Part shown: positions 31,419 to 40,817 of the stretch, one piece after another
Layout of the letters: each line of letters opens with the position of its first letter
How positions within the stretch are numbered: the first letter of the stretch is position 1
Assembly (NCBI GenBank): GCA_022792175.1
Contig: JAAWAN010000009.1
Span: 1-64,000 of the forward strand
DNA length: 64,000 nt
Direction: 5' to 3'
Source of the DNA: Provencibacterium sp.
GTDB lineage: Bacteria > Bacillota > Clostridia > Oscillospirales > Ruminococcaceae
Translations under genes and position numbers: made by a program
The notes under the pieces: model-generated
Database searches by the model: none
What the model was told of the DNA's origin: nothing
Seen by the model: the letters and a program-made list of their open reading frames with translations, nothing else

Positions 31419-34238
31419 TTGGCGACCGACAAAATAGTAATCAAAGGCGCGCGGGTGCATAATCTCAAAAATATCGACATCACCATTCCGCGGGATAAGC
31501 TGATTGTTTTTACCGGGCTTTCCGGCTCCGGCAAATCTTCTCTCGCATTTGATACCATCTATGCCGATGGACAGCGCCGGTATGTCGAAAGCCTTTCCTC
31601 CTATGCGCGGATGTTTTTAGGGCAGATGGACAAGCCGGATGTCGATCTCATCGAAGGGCTTTCCCCCGCCATCTCCATCGACCAGAAGACCACCTCGAAA
31701 AATCCCCGCTCCACCGTCGGAACGGTGACGGAAATTTATGATTATCTCCGGCTTTTATATGCGCGCATCGGCATCCCCCACTGCCCGGTCTGCGGAAGGG
31801 AGATAAAGCAGCAGACGGTGGACCAGATGGTAGACTCGGTGCTGCGCCTGCCGGAGGGAACGCGCATTCAGGTGATGGCCCCGGTGGTGCGCGGAAAAAA
31901 GGGGGAACACGTCAAGGAGCTTGAGCGCGCCCAGCGCGCCGGCTATGTGCGGGTGCGGGTGGACGGCAATCTCTACGAGCTGAGCGAAGAAATCAAGCTG
32001 GAGAAAAACTTTAAGCACAATATCGAAATCGTCGTCGACCGGCTGGCAGTCAAGGAGGGAATCCGCTCCCGCCTGGCGGACAGCATTGAGACCTGCCTGT
32101 CGCTGACCGGCTCGCTGGTTCTTATCGATGTAATCGGCGGGGAGGAGCTGCTCTTCTCCCAGTCGTTCGCCTGCCCGGAGCACGATATCAGCATTGAGGA
32201 ATTAAATCCCCGCATGTTTTCCTTCAATAATCCCTTTGGGGCCTGCCCGAAATGCACCGGGCTCGGCACCTTCATGTCGGTTGACCCCGAGCTCATCCTT
32301 CCCAAAAAGGAGCTCTCCATCGCCCAGGGGGCGATTAAGGCCAGCGGCTGGACCTATGCCCCCGATTCGATGGCGGAGATGTACTATAAGGGCCTCTCCG
32401 AAGCCTACGGCTTCAGCCTGGATACACCGGTCGGCAAGCTCCCCAAAAAGATCATAGACCTGCTGTTATATGGCACCAAGGGAAAGAAATTCAAGGTCAC
32501 CCGCGGCTCGGGCGCGCTCAGCGGGGAATATATGACCGACTTTGAGGGAATCATCACCAATCTGGAGCGGCGCTTCCGCGAAACGAACAGCAACTGGATG
32601 CGCGAGGAGATCACCTCCTATATGACGGCGGTCAACTGCCCCGATTGCCATGGGCAGCGCCTCAAGCGCGAATCGCTCGCCGTGCTGGTGGGCGGAAAGA
32701 ACATCTCCGAGCTTTGCAGCCTCTCGATCGTTCAGATGCTGGATTTCTTTGCCGCGCTCCCGCTCACCGAACAGGAGCAGCTCATCGCGGGGCAGATTCT
32801 CAAGGAGATTGGAGAGCGGCTCGGCTTTCTGCGCAGCGTCGGGCTCGGCTACCTGACCCTCTCGCGCGCCTCGGCCACCCTCTCGGGCGGCGAAAGCCAG
32901 CGCATCCGGCTGGCCACCCAGATAGGCTCCTCGCTCGTAGGCGTACTCTATATTCTGGATGAGCCGAGTATCGGCCTGCATCAGCGGGATAACGACAAGC
33001 TGATTGCCACCCTGCAGCGGCTGCGGGATATGGGCAATACGCTGATTGTCGTCGAGCACGATGAGGATACCATGCGCCAGGCCGACTATATCGTGGATAT
33101 CGGCCCCGGCGCGGGAGTGCATGGCGGCGAAGTGGTCGCCGCCGGCACGCTCGAGGATATTATCGCCTGCGAAAACTCCTACACCGGCCAGTATCTCAGC
33201 GGCAGGCGCAAAATCGAGCTGCCCGCCCGACGCCGCTCTGGAAACGGCCATTTTCTGGAGGTCATCGGCGCCTCCTGCAACAATCTGCGGGGGATAGATG
33301 TGCGCTTTCCGCTCGGCTGCTTTGTCGCCGTCACCGGTGTTTCCGGCTCGGGCAAATCCAGCCTGGTCAATGAAATCCTCTATAAGCAGCTCGCCCGGGA
33401 CTTAAACGGGGCAAAAGGCAAGGCGGGGGCGCACGAGGAAATCCGCGGGCTGGAATATCTGGACAAGGTGATTGACATTGACCAGTCCCCCATCGGGCGC
33501 ACCCCGCGCTCCAACCCGGCGACCTATACGGGAGTCTTTAACGATATCCGGGAACTCTTCGCGCAGACAGCCGATTCAAAGGCCCGGGGCTACACCTCCT
33601 CCCGCTTCTCCTTTAACACCAAGGGCGGGCGGTGCGAGGCCTGCGAGGGGGACGGCATCATCAAAATCGAGATGCATTTTCTGCCGGATATCTTTGTCCC
33701 CTGCGAGGTCTGCGGCGGCTCCCGCTACAACCGGGAGACGCTGGAAATTAAGTACAAGGGCAAAAATATCCATGATGTTCTGGAAATGACGGTGGATGAA
33801 TCGCTGGAATTTTTCTCCGCCCTGCCCCGTATCCGGCGCAAGCTGCAGACGCTGCAGGATGTCGGGCTCGGCTACGCCAAGCTCGGCCAGCCGGCAACTA
33901 CCCTCTCCGGAGGCGAGGCGCAGCGGGTGAAGCTCGCTACCGAGCTGGCACGGGTTTCCACCGGAAAGACCATCTATGTGCTCGATGAGCCGACCACCGG
34001 GCTGCACACCTATGATGTACACAAGCTTATCGGCGTTCTGCAGTCGCTGGTGGATGCGGGCAACACGGTCGTTGTTATCGAGCACAATCTCGATGTCATC
34101 AAAACGGCCGACCATGTCATCGACCTCGGCCCCGAGGGCGGGGATGGCGGCGGCACGCTGGTCGCCTGCGGCACGCCGGAGGAGATCTCCGCCTGTCCGC
34201 AGTCCTACACCGGCCAGTATCTGAAGAACATGCTCTGA
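31419..34238 (+). CDS. uvrA: Excinuclease ABC subunit A
   Basis: A 939-residue damage-recognition ATPase of nucleotide excision repair. Two ABC ATPase modules are present: Walker [14 protein letters not shown] near residue 31 and [13 protein letters not shown] near 645, with signatures [12 protein letters not shown] and [18 protein letters not shown]. Zinc-site cysteines occur in [23 protein letters not shown] and CEACEGDG with [10 protein letters not shown]. Length is normal. The start is TTG with TGGAGGG eight bases upstream. uvrB and uvrC are not in the window. Confidence 0.98.
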   Translation: MATDKIVIKGARVHNLKNIDITIPRDKLIVFTGLSGSGKSSLAFDTIYADGQRRYVESLSSYARMFLGQMDKPDVDLIEGLSPAISIDQKTTSKNPRSTVGTVTEIYDYLRLLYARIGIPHCPVCGREIKQQTVDQMVDSVLRLPEGTRIQVMAPVVRGKKGEHVKELERAQRAGYVRVRVDGNLYELSEEIKLEKNFKHNIEIVVDRLAVKEGIRSRLADSIETCLSLTGSLVLIDVIGGEELLFSQSFACPEHDISIEELNPRMFSFNNPFGACPKCTGLGTFMSVDPELILPKKELSIAQGAIKASGWTYAPDSMAEMYYKGLSEAYGFSLDTPVGKLPKKIIDLLLYGTKGKKFKVTRGSGALSGEYMTDFEGIITNLERRFRETNSNWMREEITSYMTAVNCPDCHGQRLKRESLAVLVGGKNISELCSLSIVQMLDFFAALPLTEQEQLIAGQILKEIGERLGFLRSVGLGYLTLSRASATLSGGESQRIRLATQIGSSLVGVLYILDEPSIGLHQRDNDKLIATLQRLRDMGNTLIVVEHDEDTMRQADYIVDIGPGAGVHGGEVVAAGTLEDIIACENSYTGQYLSGRRKIELPARRRSGNGHFLEVIGASCNNLRGIDVRFPLGCFVAVTGVSGSGKSSLVNEILYKQLARDLNGAKGKAGAHEEIRGLEYLDKVIDIDQSPIGRTPRSNPATYTGVFNDIRELFAQTADSKARGYTSSRFSFNTKGGRCEACEGDGIIKIEMHFLPDIFVPCEVCGGSRYNRETLEIKYKGKNIHDVLEMTVDESLEFFSALPRIRRKLQTLQDVGLGYAKLGQPATTLSGGEAQRVKLATELARVSTGKTIYVLDEPTTGLHTYDVHKLIGVLQSLVDAGNTVVVIEHNLDVIKTADHVIDLGPEGGDGGGTLVACGTPEEISACPQSYTGQYLKNML

Positions 34239-34287
34239 AAAGAGGTTGTAAAAAACGCTTGCGTTTTTTACAACCTCTTTTCAAAAA
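34237..34287 (+). terminator. Terminator after uvrA
   Basis: Two 22-base arms (34237-34258 and 34261-34282) with GAGGTTGTAAAAAACGC pairing to GCGTTTTTTACAACCTC, overlapping the uvrA stop codon. Confidence 0.75.
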
Positions 34288-34486
34288 CCGCTTTCGGGCC
34301 AGCGTCTGCGTTTATGTAAAAAGCTGCCTCTTTTCTCTTCGCCCATTGAGCGTAAAGACTCTGCTTTTCCGAAAACCGGCGGCCATATTCCCAAAATACG
34401 TTTACCTTTCTTTGACTGAACGAACCGTTAAATTTCTATGAATTTTTGATGGTCCGTTCTCTTTTTTTGAATTTTGGAAAAAGAAT

Positions 34487-34518
34487 GCCTGCTGATTGAA
34501 AAATTGGCAGGCTTTTTT
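34487..34518 (+). terminator. Second terminator before ABC cassette 1
   Basis: Arms GCCTGC (34487-34492) and GCAGGC (34507-34512), then six T. Between it and the uvrA terminator (34288-34486) I see only AT-rich sequence without a gene. Confidence 0.5.
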
Positions 34519-34531
34519 CAATATTAGAAAC

Positions 34532-34559
34532 TTTACAATATATTTCAAATACTTATAAT
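34532..34559 (+). promoter_or_regulatory. Promoter of ABC cassette 1
   Basis: TTTACA (34532-34537) and TATAAT (34554-34559) with a 16-base spacer, about 45 bases before the first permease gene. Confidence 0.65.
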
Positions 34560-34605
34560 AAAAATAGATAAAACGCCCAACTATTCAGAATGGAGGACTG
34601 AGCAG

Positions 34606-35571
34606 ATGAGTTTCCCAAAAACTGCGGCTTCCCCTGCTGCACCTGCGCAGCAAAGTAAAAGCAACCTTCAGAAAACCCTGAAACTGATGAAGCGAAACTA
34701 TATTCTTTATCTCTTTCTGCTTCCTGCCGCCGTCTATCTGGTGCTCTATCATTATGCACCGATGTATGGCATCCAGCTTGCCTTCAAGGACTACATACCG
34801 GCAAAGGGGATATGGGGCAGCCCCTGGGTCGGGATGAAATGGTTTAATACCTTCTTCTCCTCCCCCCGCTTCTGGGTGCTGCTGAAAAATACCGTTGTCA
34901 TCAGCCTTTACAGCCTGGCCGCCAGCTTCCCCACCCCGGTTATTCTGGCGCTGATTATCAACAATGTCGGCAATAACAAGCTGCGCCGATTCTCTCAAAC
35001 GGTTACCTATATTCCCCATTTTATCTCGGTGGTCGTGCTGGTCGGCATGATTTCGGTCTTTTTCTCCCCGCGCAGCGGATTTGTCAACACCATTATTCAG
35101 TTTTTCGGCGCAGAGCCCATCTATTTTATGGGTGAACCGCAGTACTTCCGTCATATGTATGTCTGGTCGGGGGTCTGGCAGAGCACCGGCTGGGGCTCAA
35201 TCATCTATCTGGCGGCACTTGCCGGGGTAGGGCCCGAGCTGCACGAAGCAGCCATTATCGATGGGGCCAGCCGGCTTAAGAGAATCTGGCATATTGACCT
35301 GCCCGCCATCATGCCCACCATGGTCATTCTGCTGATTATGAACTGCGGCCAGGTGATGAATGTCGGCTTCGAGAAAATCTACCTGATGCAGAATTCCCTC
35401 AACCAGGTCTATTCAGAGGTCATTTCCACCTACACCTATAAAATCGGCCTGCTGCAGGCGGAATACAGCTATTCCACGGCTATCGGCCTCTTTAACAATG
35501 TCATTAACTTTATCATTCTGATAGCCGTCAATAAGATTGCCGGCAAGCTTTCCGGCTCCAGCCTCTGGTGA
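34606..35571 (+). CDS. ABC sugar transporter permease, LplB type (cassette 1)
   Basis: A 321-residue CUT1-type permease with six hydrophobic helices after a charged N-terminus. The cytoplasmic EAA loop that contacts the ATPase is EAAIIDGASRLKRIWHIDLP near residue 215. The start follows TGGAGG. It would pair with the 35744 permease to import an oligosaccharide or saccharide-like compound brought by the 36694 binding protein. No ATPase gene is present, so a shared MsmX-type ATPase is needed. Confidence 0.9.
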   Translation: MSFPKTAASPAAPAQQSKSNLQKTLKLMKRNYILYLFLLPAAVYLVLYHYAPMYGIQLAFKDYIPAKGIWGSPWVGMKWFNTFFSSPRFWVLLKNTVVISLYSLAASFPTPVILALIINNVGNNKLRRFSQTVTYIPHFISVVVLVGMISVFFSPRSGFVNTIIQFFGAEPIYFMGEPQYFRHMYVWSGVWQSTGWGSIIYLAALAGVGPELHEAAIIDGASRLKRIWHIDLPAIMPTMVILLIMNCGQVMNVGFEKIYLMQNSLNQVYSEVISTYTYKIGLLQAEYSYSTAIGLFNNVINFIILIAVNKIAGKLSGSSLW

Positions 35572-35638
35572 ATCTATGTAAACATTAAATAATCGGGTGT
35601 GCGAGAAAAACATCCGGGCAAAACAGGTGGATTTTTGT

Positions 35639-35669
35639 GCGGCTTTTCCATATGGAAAGCTGCTTTTTT
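35639..35669 (+). terminator. Terminator-like hairpin between the two permease genes
   Basis: GCGGCTTTTCC and GGAAAGCTGC pair around an ATAT loop and are followed by six T. It lies inside the cassette 1 transcript, so it may lower expression of the downstream genes or act as an attenuator. Confidence 0.5.
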
Positions 35670-35743
35670 GTGCTTTTCAATAAAGAACAAGCGGTTTCCG
35701 GAATGTTTACCTTTAACAACTTTCGGAAAGGAAGGAAAGCTCT

Positions 35744-36652
35744 ATGGCCGCACAGGAAAAGAAACGCATACGGGATACTACCAGCGACCGTATTTTTAAT
35801 ATCGTTATCCATACGATTCTGATTATCTTTCTGATTCTGGTTATCTATCCGGTCTATTTTGTGCTCATCGCTTCGGTATCCGACCCGACCTATGTCAACT
35901 CCGGAGATTTTCTCCTCTATCCCAAGGGGTTCACCCTGCTCGGCTACCAGCGCGTTTTTCAGGATGACCGCATCTGGGTGGGCTATGGTAATACGCTTAT
36001 CTATACCGTTCTCGGCACCATCCTCGGCATTCTCGCTAACATTCTCGCGGGCTATGCCCTCTCCCGCCATGACCTGCCCGGACGCAATATTGTAATGGCG
36101 CTGTTCGTTTTCACCATGTACTTCGGCGGCGGTATGATTCCCTTTTATATCATCATCAACAACATGAACATGGTCAACACCCGCGCGCTGATGGTCATTC
36201 TCGGCAGCGTTTCGGTCTATAACATCATCATTGTGCGCTCGTTTTTTGTCTCCACCATCCCGCTCGAGCTGCAGGAGGCAGCGTTTATCGACGGATGCAC
36301 TAACCAGCGCTTCTTCATCTCGATTGTTCTCCCACTCTCCAAGGCGATTGTCGCGGTGATTGCGCTGTATACGGCCGTCGGCTACTGGAACTCCTACTTC
36401 AATGCCCTCATCTTTTTAACTGATACCTCCAAATTCCCGCTTCAGCTCTACCTGCGGGAAATCCTGCTGACCGCCAAAACGGCCGATGCCTCGAATATTA
36501 CCGACCCGGCGGCCGCCAGAAAGCTGGAAACGATGGTGGAGGTCGTTAAATATGGCGTTATCGTCGTTTCTACCCTCCCCATTCTCTGTGTCTATCCATT
36601 TATTCAAAAATACTTTGTGAAAGGGGTTATGATTGGCGCAATCAAAGGCTGA
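35744..36652 (+). CDS. ABC sugar transporter permease, YtcP type (cassette 1)
   Basis: A 302-residue CUT1 permease of the second (MalG-like) class with six hydrophobic helices. The EAA loop is EAAFIDGCTNQRFFISIVLP near residue 187, and the C-terminus ends in PFIQKYFVKGVMIGAIKG, a typical YtcP-like end. It begins after GGAAAGGAAGG. A terminator-like hairpin lies between it and the first permease. Confidence 0.9.
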   Translation: MAAQEKKRIRDTTSDRIFNIVIHTILIIFLILVIYPVYFVLIASVSDPTYVNSGDFLLYPKGFTLLGYQRVFQDDRIWVGYGNTLIYTVLGTILGILANILAGYALSRHDLPGRNIVMALFVFTMYFGGGMIPFYIIINNMNMVNTRALMVILGSVSVYNIIIVRSFFVSTIPLELQEAAFIDGCTNQRFFISIVLPLSKAIVAVIALYTAVGYWNSYFNALIFLTDTSKFPLQLYLREILLTAKTADASNITDPAAARKLETMVEVVKYGVIVVSTLPILCVYPFIQKYFVKGVMIGAIKG

Positions 36653-36693
36653 AGCTACTTATTCTGTCATTTTAATCAGGAAAGGAAGGATTT

Positions 36694-38394
36694 TTGATGA
36701 ATGCTAAGAAAACCGGCAAGCGACTGCTGAGCGCGGCGCTCTGCTCGCTGCTTGTTCTTTCCGGCTGCAGTGGCTCGAACGAACCGGCCTCCTCTGCTCC
36801 GGAAAGCGCACCCGCTGCGAGCAGCGCCCCCGCCTCAAGCGCAGCGGCGCAAAGCGCGCCAGCCTCAAGCGGCGATGCCCGCGAAAAGGTCGGAGACACC
36901 TATGTGACCGGGCTGCCGGTGACCGATGAGGTGACCACCTTCACCGTCGCCGTCAGCAAGCACACCTTTGATAAAACCAAAACGATGAACGAAAAGGCCG
37001 CCTTCATTCAGGCAGAGGCGGATACCAACATCCATATCGACTGGATTGAGGTACTGCAGGGCTCCGGTGATGAGAAGGTCAATATCATGCTCGCCACCGA
37101 CCCGCCCGATGCGTTTATTGGCCTGCTCAATGAAAATATGATGGCCAAAAACACCTCGCAGTTTGTTGACCTCTCGGAGGAGGGACTGCTCGAAACCTTT
37201 GCTCCGCACATCGTCGAGCAGTATAACAGCGAGCTGCCTGAGGCCTGGGATATGCTGAAATTCCCGCCGGACGGGAAAATCTATTCGCTGATGACCGGCA
37301 TGCAGACCAACTATGAAAACGACGGCGAGGGTATCCAGTTTATCAATAAGGTCTGGCTGGATAAGCTGGGGCTCTCCATCCCGAAAACGACTGAGGAATA
37401 CTATAACGTCCTCAAGGCCTTCAAGGAAAAGGACCCGAATGGCAACGGCGCCGCCGACGAGATTCCGATCACCTTCTGCCAGGAGGACTGGTGCTCACAC
37501 ATTACCGAGTTTTCCGGTCCCTGGGGCATCACCGGCTATTACAAAATCGAAAACGGCCAGTTCATCCCGACGGTGGATAAGCAGGAATACCGCGACTTTT
37601 TAACCTTCTACCATCAGCTGGCTGTAGAGGGGCTGCTGGATGTCGAGGGCTTCTCCCAGACCTCGCAGCAGTATTTCTCCAAGCAGAAGGAGCGTTTGGT
37701 CGGCACCTTCAACGGCTGGGTCCCCAGCGGCACGATGGACGATGAGACCGCCGCCGAATATGTCGTTCTTCCGCCAATGTCCGCCCCCGGCATGGAGGGC
37801 AAGCAGGTGAAAATAGGCCGGCTCAACAAGCCCCGCGGCAACCGCCTCGGCTTTGCCATTACCACCGCCTGCCCGAACAAGGAGGCGCTGCTGCGCTGGT
37901 GGGATTACCTCTCCAGCTCAACCGAGATGAAATATATCGTCCGCTACGGCGAGGAGGGCACCCTCTGGGAGACTCGGGATGACGGCAAGGTCTACCGCAA
38001 GACCCCGCAGAACCTCACCGAGGACTTCACCATGGAGAACATGAAGTATACCTACGGCATGGTGGACGGCTGCCCGCTTATCAACCTGAGCGAAATCGAA
38101 ATTAAGGATGCCGAGAAGGACCCCGGCTCGCTCGAACGCGACCGCTATGTCGATCAGGTGAAAGACTTCTTCCCGAAGGAATTCCTTCCCATCCGCTTTG
38201 TCGATTCACAGAAGGCCAGCGAACGCGCCTTTATCGAAACCGAGCTCAACGCCTATCTGGAGCAGTTTATCGCCAACAGCATCGTCAGCGGGATTGACGA
38301 CGCCAGCTGGGAGGCGCATCTGCAGCAGCTGCAGGCCTATGACCTCGCCGGCTGGGCGCAGTGGTATCAGGACTTTATCGACGGGAAGTTCTGA
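36694..38394 (+). CDS. Extracellular sugar-binding lipoprotein (cassette 1)
   Basis: A 566-residue binding protein. The signal ends in a lipobox (LLVLSGCSGS, Cys at about residue 24), so the mature protein is lipid-anchored. A Ser/Ala/Pro-rich spacer follows. The binding domain contains the calcium-like loop KEKDPNGNGAADEIPITF common in LplA/YtcQ-type proteins. It is larger than most MalE-type proteins and likely binds an oligosaccharide; the ligand is not predictable. It follows the second permease by 41 bases. Confidence 0.9.
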   Translation: MMNAKKTGKRLLSAALCSLLVLSGCSGSNEPASSAPESAPAASSAPASSAAAQSAPASSGDAREKVGDTYVTGLPVTDEVTTFTVAVSKHTFDKTKTMNEKAAFIQAEADTNIHIDWIEVLQGSGDEKVNIMLATDPPDAFIGLLNENMMAKNTSQFVDLSEEGLLETFAPHIVEQYNSELPEAWDMLKFPPDGKIYSLMTGMQTNYENDGEGIQFINKVWLDKLGLSIPKTTEEYYNVLKAFKEKDPNGNGAADEIPITFCQEDWCSHITEFSGPWGITGYYKIENGQFIPTVDKQEYRDFLTFYHQLAVEGLLDVEGFSQTSQQYFSKQKERLVGTFNGWVPSGTMDDETAAEYVVLPPMSAPGMEGKQVKIGRLNKPRGNRLGFAITTACPNKEALLRWWDYLSSSTEMKYIVRYGEEGTLWETRDDGKVYRKTPQNLTEDFTMENMKYTYGMVDGCPLINLSEIEIKDAEKDPGSLERDRYVDQVKDFFPKEFLPIRFVDSQKASERAFIETELNAYLEQFIANSIVSGIDDASWEAHLQQLQAYDLAGWAQWYQDFIDGKF

Positions 38395-38451
38395 ACCGGC
38401 CGCCTCCCTCTTTTTAAAAGATGATTTCCGACAGAATCCCTGTTATCCGCT

Positions 38452-38491
38452 CACAAGCGCCAAAACTCTGGTTTTGGCGCTTGTGCTTTTG
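38452..38491 (+). terminator. Terminator after cassette 1
   Basis: Arms CACAAGCGCCAAAAC (38452-38466) and GTTTTGGCGCTTGTG (38471-38485), then CTTTTGTT. The second arm overlaps the next promoter. Confidence 0.85.
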
Positions 38492-38509
38492 TTAAATCCA
38501 TACTATAAT
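38481..38509 (+). promoter_or_regulatory. Promoter of the AraC-type regulator gene
   Basis: TTGTGC (38481-38486) and TATAAT (38504-38509) with a 17-base spacer. Its -35 region lies in the second arm of the preceding terminator. Confidence 0.6.
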
Positions 38510-38582
38510 AAGGGGAGTGATTTTTCGCTCTGCCCTTTTGCCCGTCCGATATGACCCCCAAATTTTTCTGGAGGCGGAAACC

Positions 38583-40817
38583 ATGGGAAAACTGGGCCGG
38601 TTTTTTAACAAAGTTCTGGTCCGATACCTGCTAAGCTATCTGCTGGTTCTGACTATTCCGCTGCTGGTCTTTTCACTGCTGCATGAGCAGTATTTTATCC
38701 AGCTCTACCGGGATGAGATTTTCCGGCAGAATATTCAGGCGCTCGACAATATCTCCCTGCAGATGCAGATGCACCTGCAGGAGATGGATGCCATTCTTGT
38801 CCAGCTCTCCAGCAATGTTTTGCTCGAACGCGGCAGCCTGCGTTCGAGCGCGCCGACCTATACCGGGATGAAGGTGCTGCTGCGCGGCATTTTAAGCTCC
38901 CATCCCTTTTACAGCGGCGGCTGCTTTTATACGACCCAGATGCCCGGTGTTATCTACACCGAAAACGGCACCTATAATCCGGCCTACTACTGGAAGCTGC
39001 AGCGGGAGGGACACTTTGTCAGCCTGCCGGACTATCTGCAGGATTTGAAAACACCGGAATGGTGCTTCCCTGCCGATATCTCCGCCGCTCCGGGAGCGGC
39101 CGGCCCGAAGGCAGGCCTGACCCGCATTATGCCGCTGCCCGCCTATGAGGGCGGCTACCTGCTGCTGACGATTGATGAACCCTATCTGCAGGCGCTGACC
39201 GAGCAGCCGCAGGCAGAGACCTATCTTTTTGACCAATTCGGCCTGCAGCTCTACCCAATAGAGCCGATGCCGCAGGAGCAGCTGGCAGAGCTTGTTCCTT
39301 TGCAGAATTCAGGGAGCTACCAGCTGCTTTCCGGCGGCCGCTATGCGCTCTATTCCAGTTTTCATGAGGGCAGCATCCGCTGCGTGCGTCTTCTTTCCGA
39401 GGCGGACATTCTCTCCCCTGTAAAAAAGCTGCAGAACACCTACCATCAGGCACAGCTGCTCCTGCTCACCTGCGGCGGCGCGCTCGTTTATCTGCTCGCC
39501 TTTCTCAGCTATCGCCCCATTCGCCAGCTGGATGAGATGGTCGACAGCAGAGCCCCGGAGATTCCCGAAAACCTCTATGGCATACAGAAGGCCAGCTATC
39601 TGATTGAAACGATGGAGCAGCGTGTGGCCAGCCTGCAGCAGCAGAATGCCATGGAAAAGCTGCTTCTCTGCCTGCTGCACGACCGGATAGACGAAAACTG
39701 GGACCTGGAGAAGGAGTGCGTTGCTGCCGGGATAGACTGCTATGCCGAACAGTACCGCATTGTCCTTCTGCATCTGGGTGCGGAGCCGGAGAAGCGTTTC
39801 CCGCTCGCCGGCATTCTGGAGCAGGTGCTGGGCTCGGAATTCTCCTGGCAGATGATGGAATACCCCGATGAGGCCAACCTTCTTTTGCTGCTCGGCTTTG
39901 GCGAGGCCTGCTCCTATATCATCAGCGATAAGCTCTCGGTCATTGCGGACCGGCTGCTGGAGGAAACCGGACTGGGCGCGCGCATCGCCGCCGGCGGCAG
40001 CTATAGCAGCCTACGGGAAATCTCCCGCTCCTATCAGGAGGCGGTGGCCGCGGAGCGTCTCGGCCCGCAGCCGGAAATGGGGGAAACCGCCGCCGTCTCC
40101 ATCCCGCAGAGGCCGCAGGCGCACTTTATCTACCCCAAGCTGGAGCTGGATGCGCTCTGCACCGCCCTGGTGAACGTGGATATGGAGCGCGCGCGCTTCA
40201 TGCTGGAGGTGCTTTTGGATATTGCGCGCTCGGAAACGCTCAGCAACTTCACCCGCTCCTCGCTCTGCTTTGATATCATGAAATGCTATGCGCGCGCCTA
40301 TGAGGGATTAAACCGGGAAGCCCTCAGAACAGACTTCCGGCTGGAGGGCATCTACTGCGAAACCGAGCCGGAGCCGGCGGCGCTCATTGAAAGAATCAAC
40401 GCCCTGCACGGCCGCTTCTCCTGCGATATGCTTGCGCAGAGCCAAAGATCCGTTCCCGAGGAAAAGCCGGAGGATACCATTGCGCAGGTGCTCGCCTATA
40501 TCGATGCACACTGGCGGGACAGCGAGCTGTGCGTCAGCAGCGTGGCCGATGCCTTCTCCCTCTCGCTCTCCAACCTGAGCCACCGCTTTAAAATGCAGAC
40601 CGGCCGCAACATCTCCGCCTATATCTCCGAAAAGAAAATGATGTATGCAAAAGAGCTGCTTGCAACCTCCTCGATGACGCTTTCCGAAATCTCGGAAAAG
40701 GTGGGCTACAAGCAGACCACCAGCTTCATCCGCAAGTTCAAGCAGCTCGTAAATGCAACGCCGAATGAATATCGTGAACAATGCGCTGCCAGAGAGGGCA
40801 GCAGCCCGGAGAGCTAG
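38583..40817 (+). CDS. Membrane-bound AraC-family regulator
   Basis: A 744-residue one-component regulator. A membrane helix near residues 12-34 (YLLSYLLVLTIPLLVFSLLH) and a second near 285-305 (LLLLTCGGALVYLLAFLSY) enclose an extracellular sensing region. A cytoplasmic linker region follows, and the last 100 residues are an AraC-type double helix-turn-helix (VSSVADAFSLSLSNLSHRFK, LSEISEKVGYKQTTSFIRKF). It probably senses a sugar or binding protein outside the cell and controls cassette 1 just upstream. The ATG at 38583 with GGAGG upstream is chosen over an earlier in-frame start. Its TAG stop shares the sequence CTAG with the stop of the convergent MATE gene. Confidence 0.88.
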   Translation: MGKLGRFFNKVLVRYLLSYLLVLTIPLLVFSLLHEQYFIQLYRDEIFRQNIQALDNISLQMQMHLQEMDAILVQLSSNVLLERGSLRSSAPTYTGMKVLLRGILSSHPFYSGGCFYTTQMPGVIYTENGTYNPAYYWKLQREGHFVSLPDYLQDLKTPEWCFPADISAAPGAAGPKAGLTRIMPLPAYEGGYLLLTIDEPYLQALTEQPQAETYLFDQFGLQLYPIEPMPQEQLAELVPLQNSGSYQLLSGGRYALYSSFHEGSIRCVRLLSEADILSPVKKLQNTYHQAQLLLLTCGGALVYLLAFLSYRPIRQLDEMVDSRAPEIPENLYGIQKASYLIETMEQRVASLQQQNAMEKLLLCLLHDRIDENWDLEKECVAAGIDCYAEQYRIVLLHLGAEPEKRFPLAGILEQVLGSEFSWQMMEYPDEANLLLLLGFGEACSYIISDKLSVIADRLLEETGLGARIAAGGSYSSLREISRSYQEAVAAERLGPQPEMGETAAVSIPQRPQAHFIYPKLELDALCTALVNVDMERARFMLEVLLDIARSETLSNFTRSSLCFDIMKCYARAYEGLNREALRTDFRLEGIYCETEPEPAALIERINALHGRFSCDMLAQSQRSVPEEKPEDTIAQVLAYIDAHWRDSELCVSSVADAFSLSLSNLSHRFKMQTGRNISAYISEKKMMYAKELLATSSMTLSEISEKVGYKQTTSFIRKFKQLVNATPNEYREQCAAREGSSPES

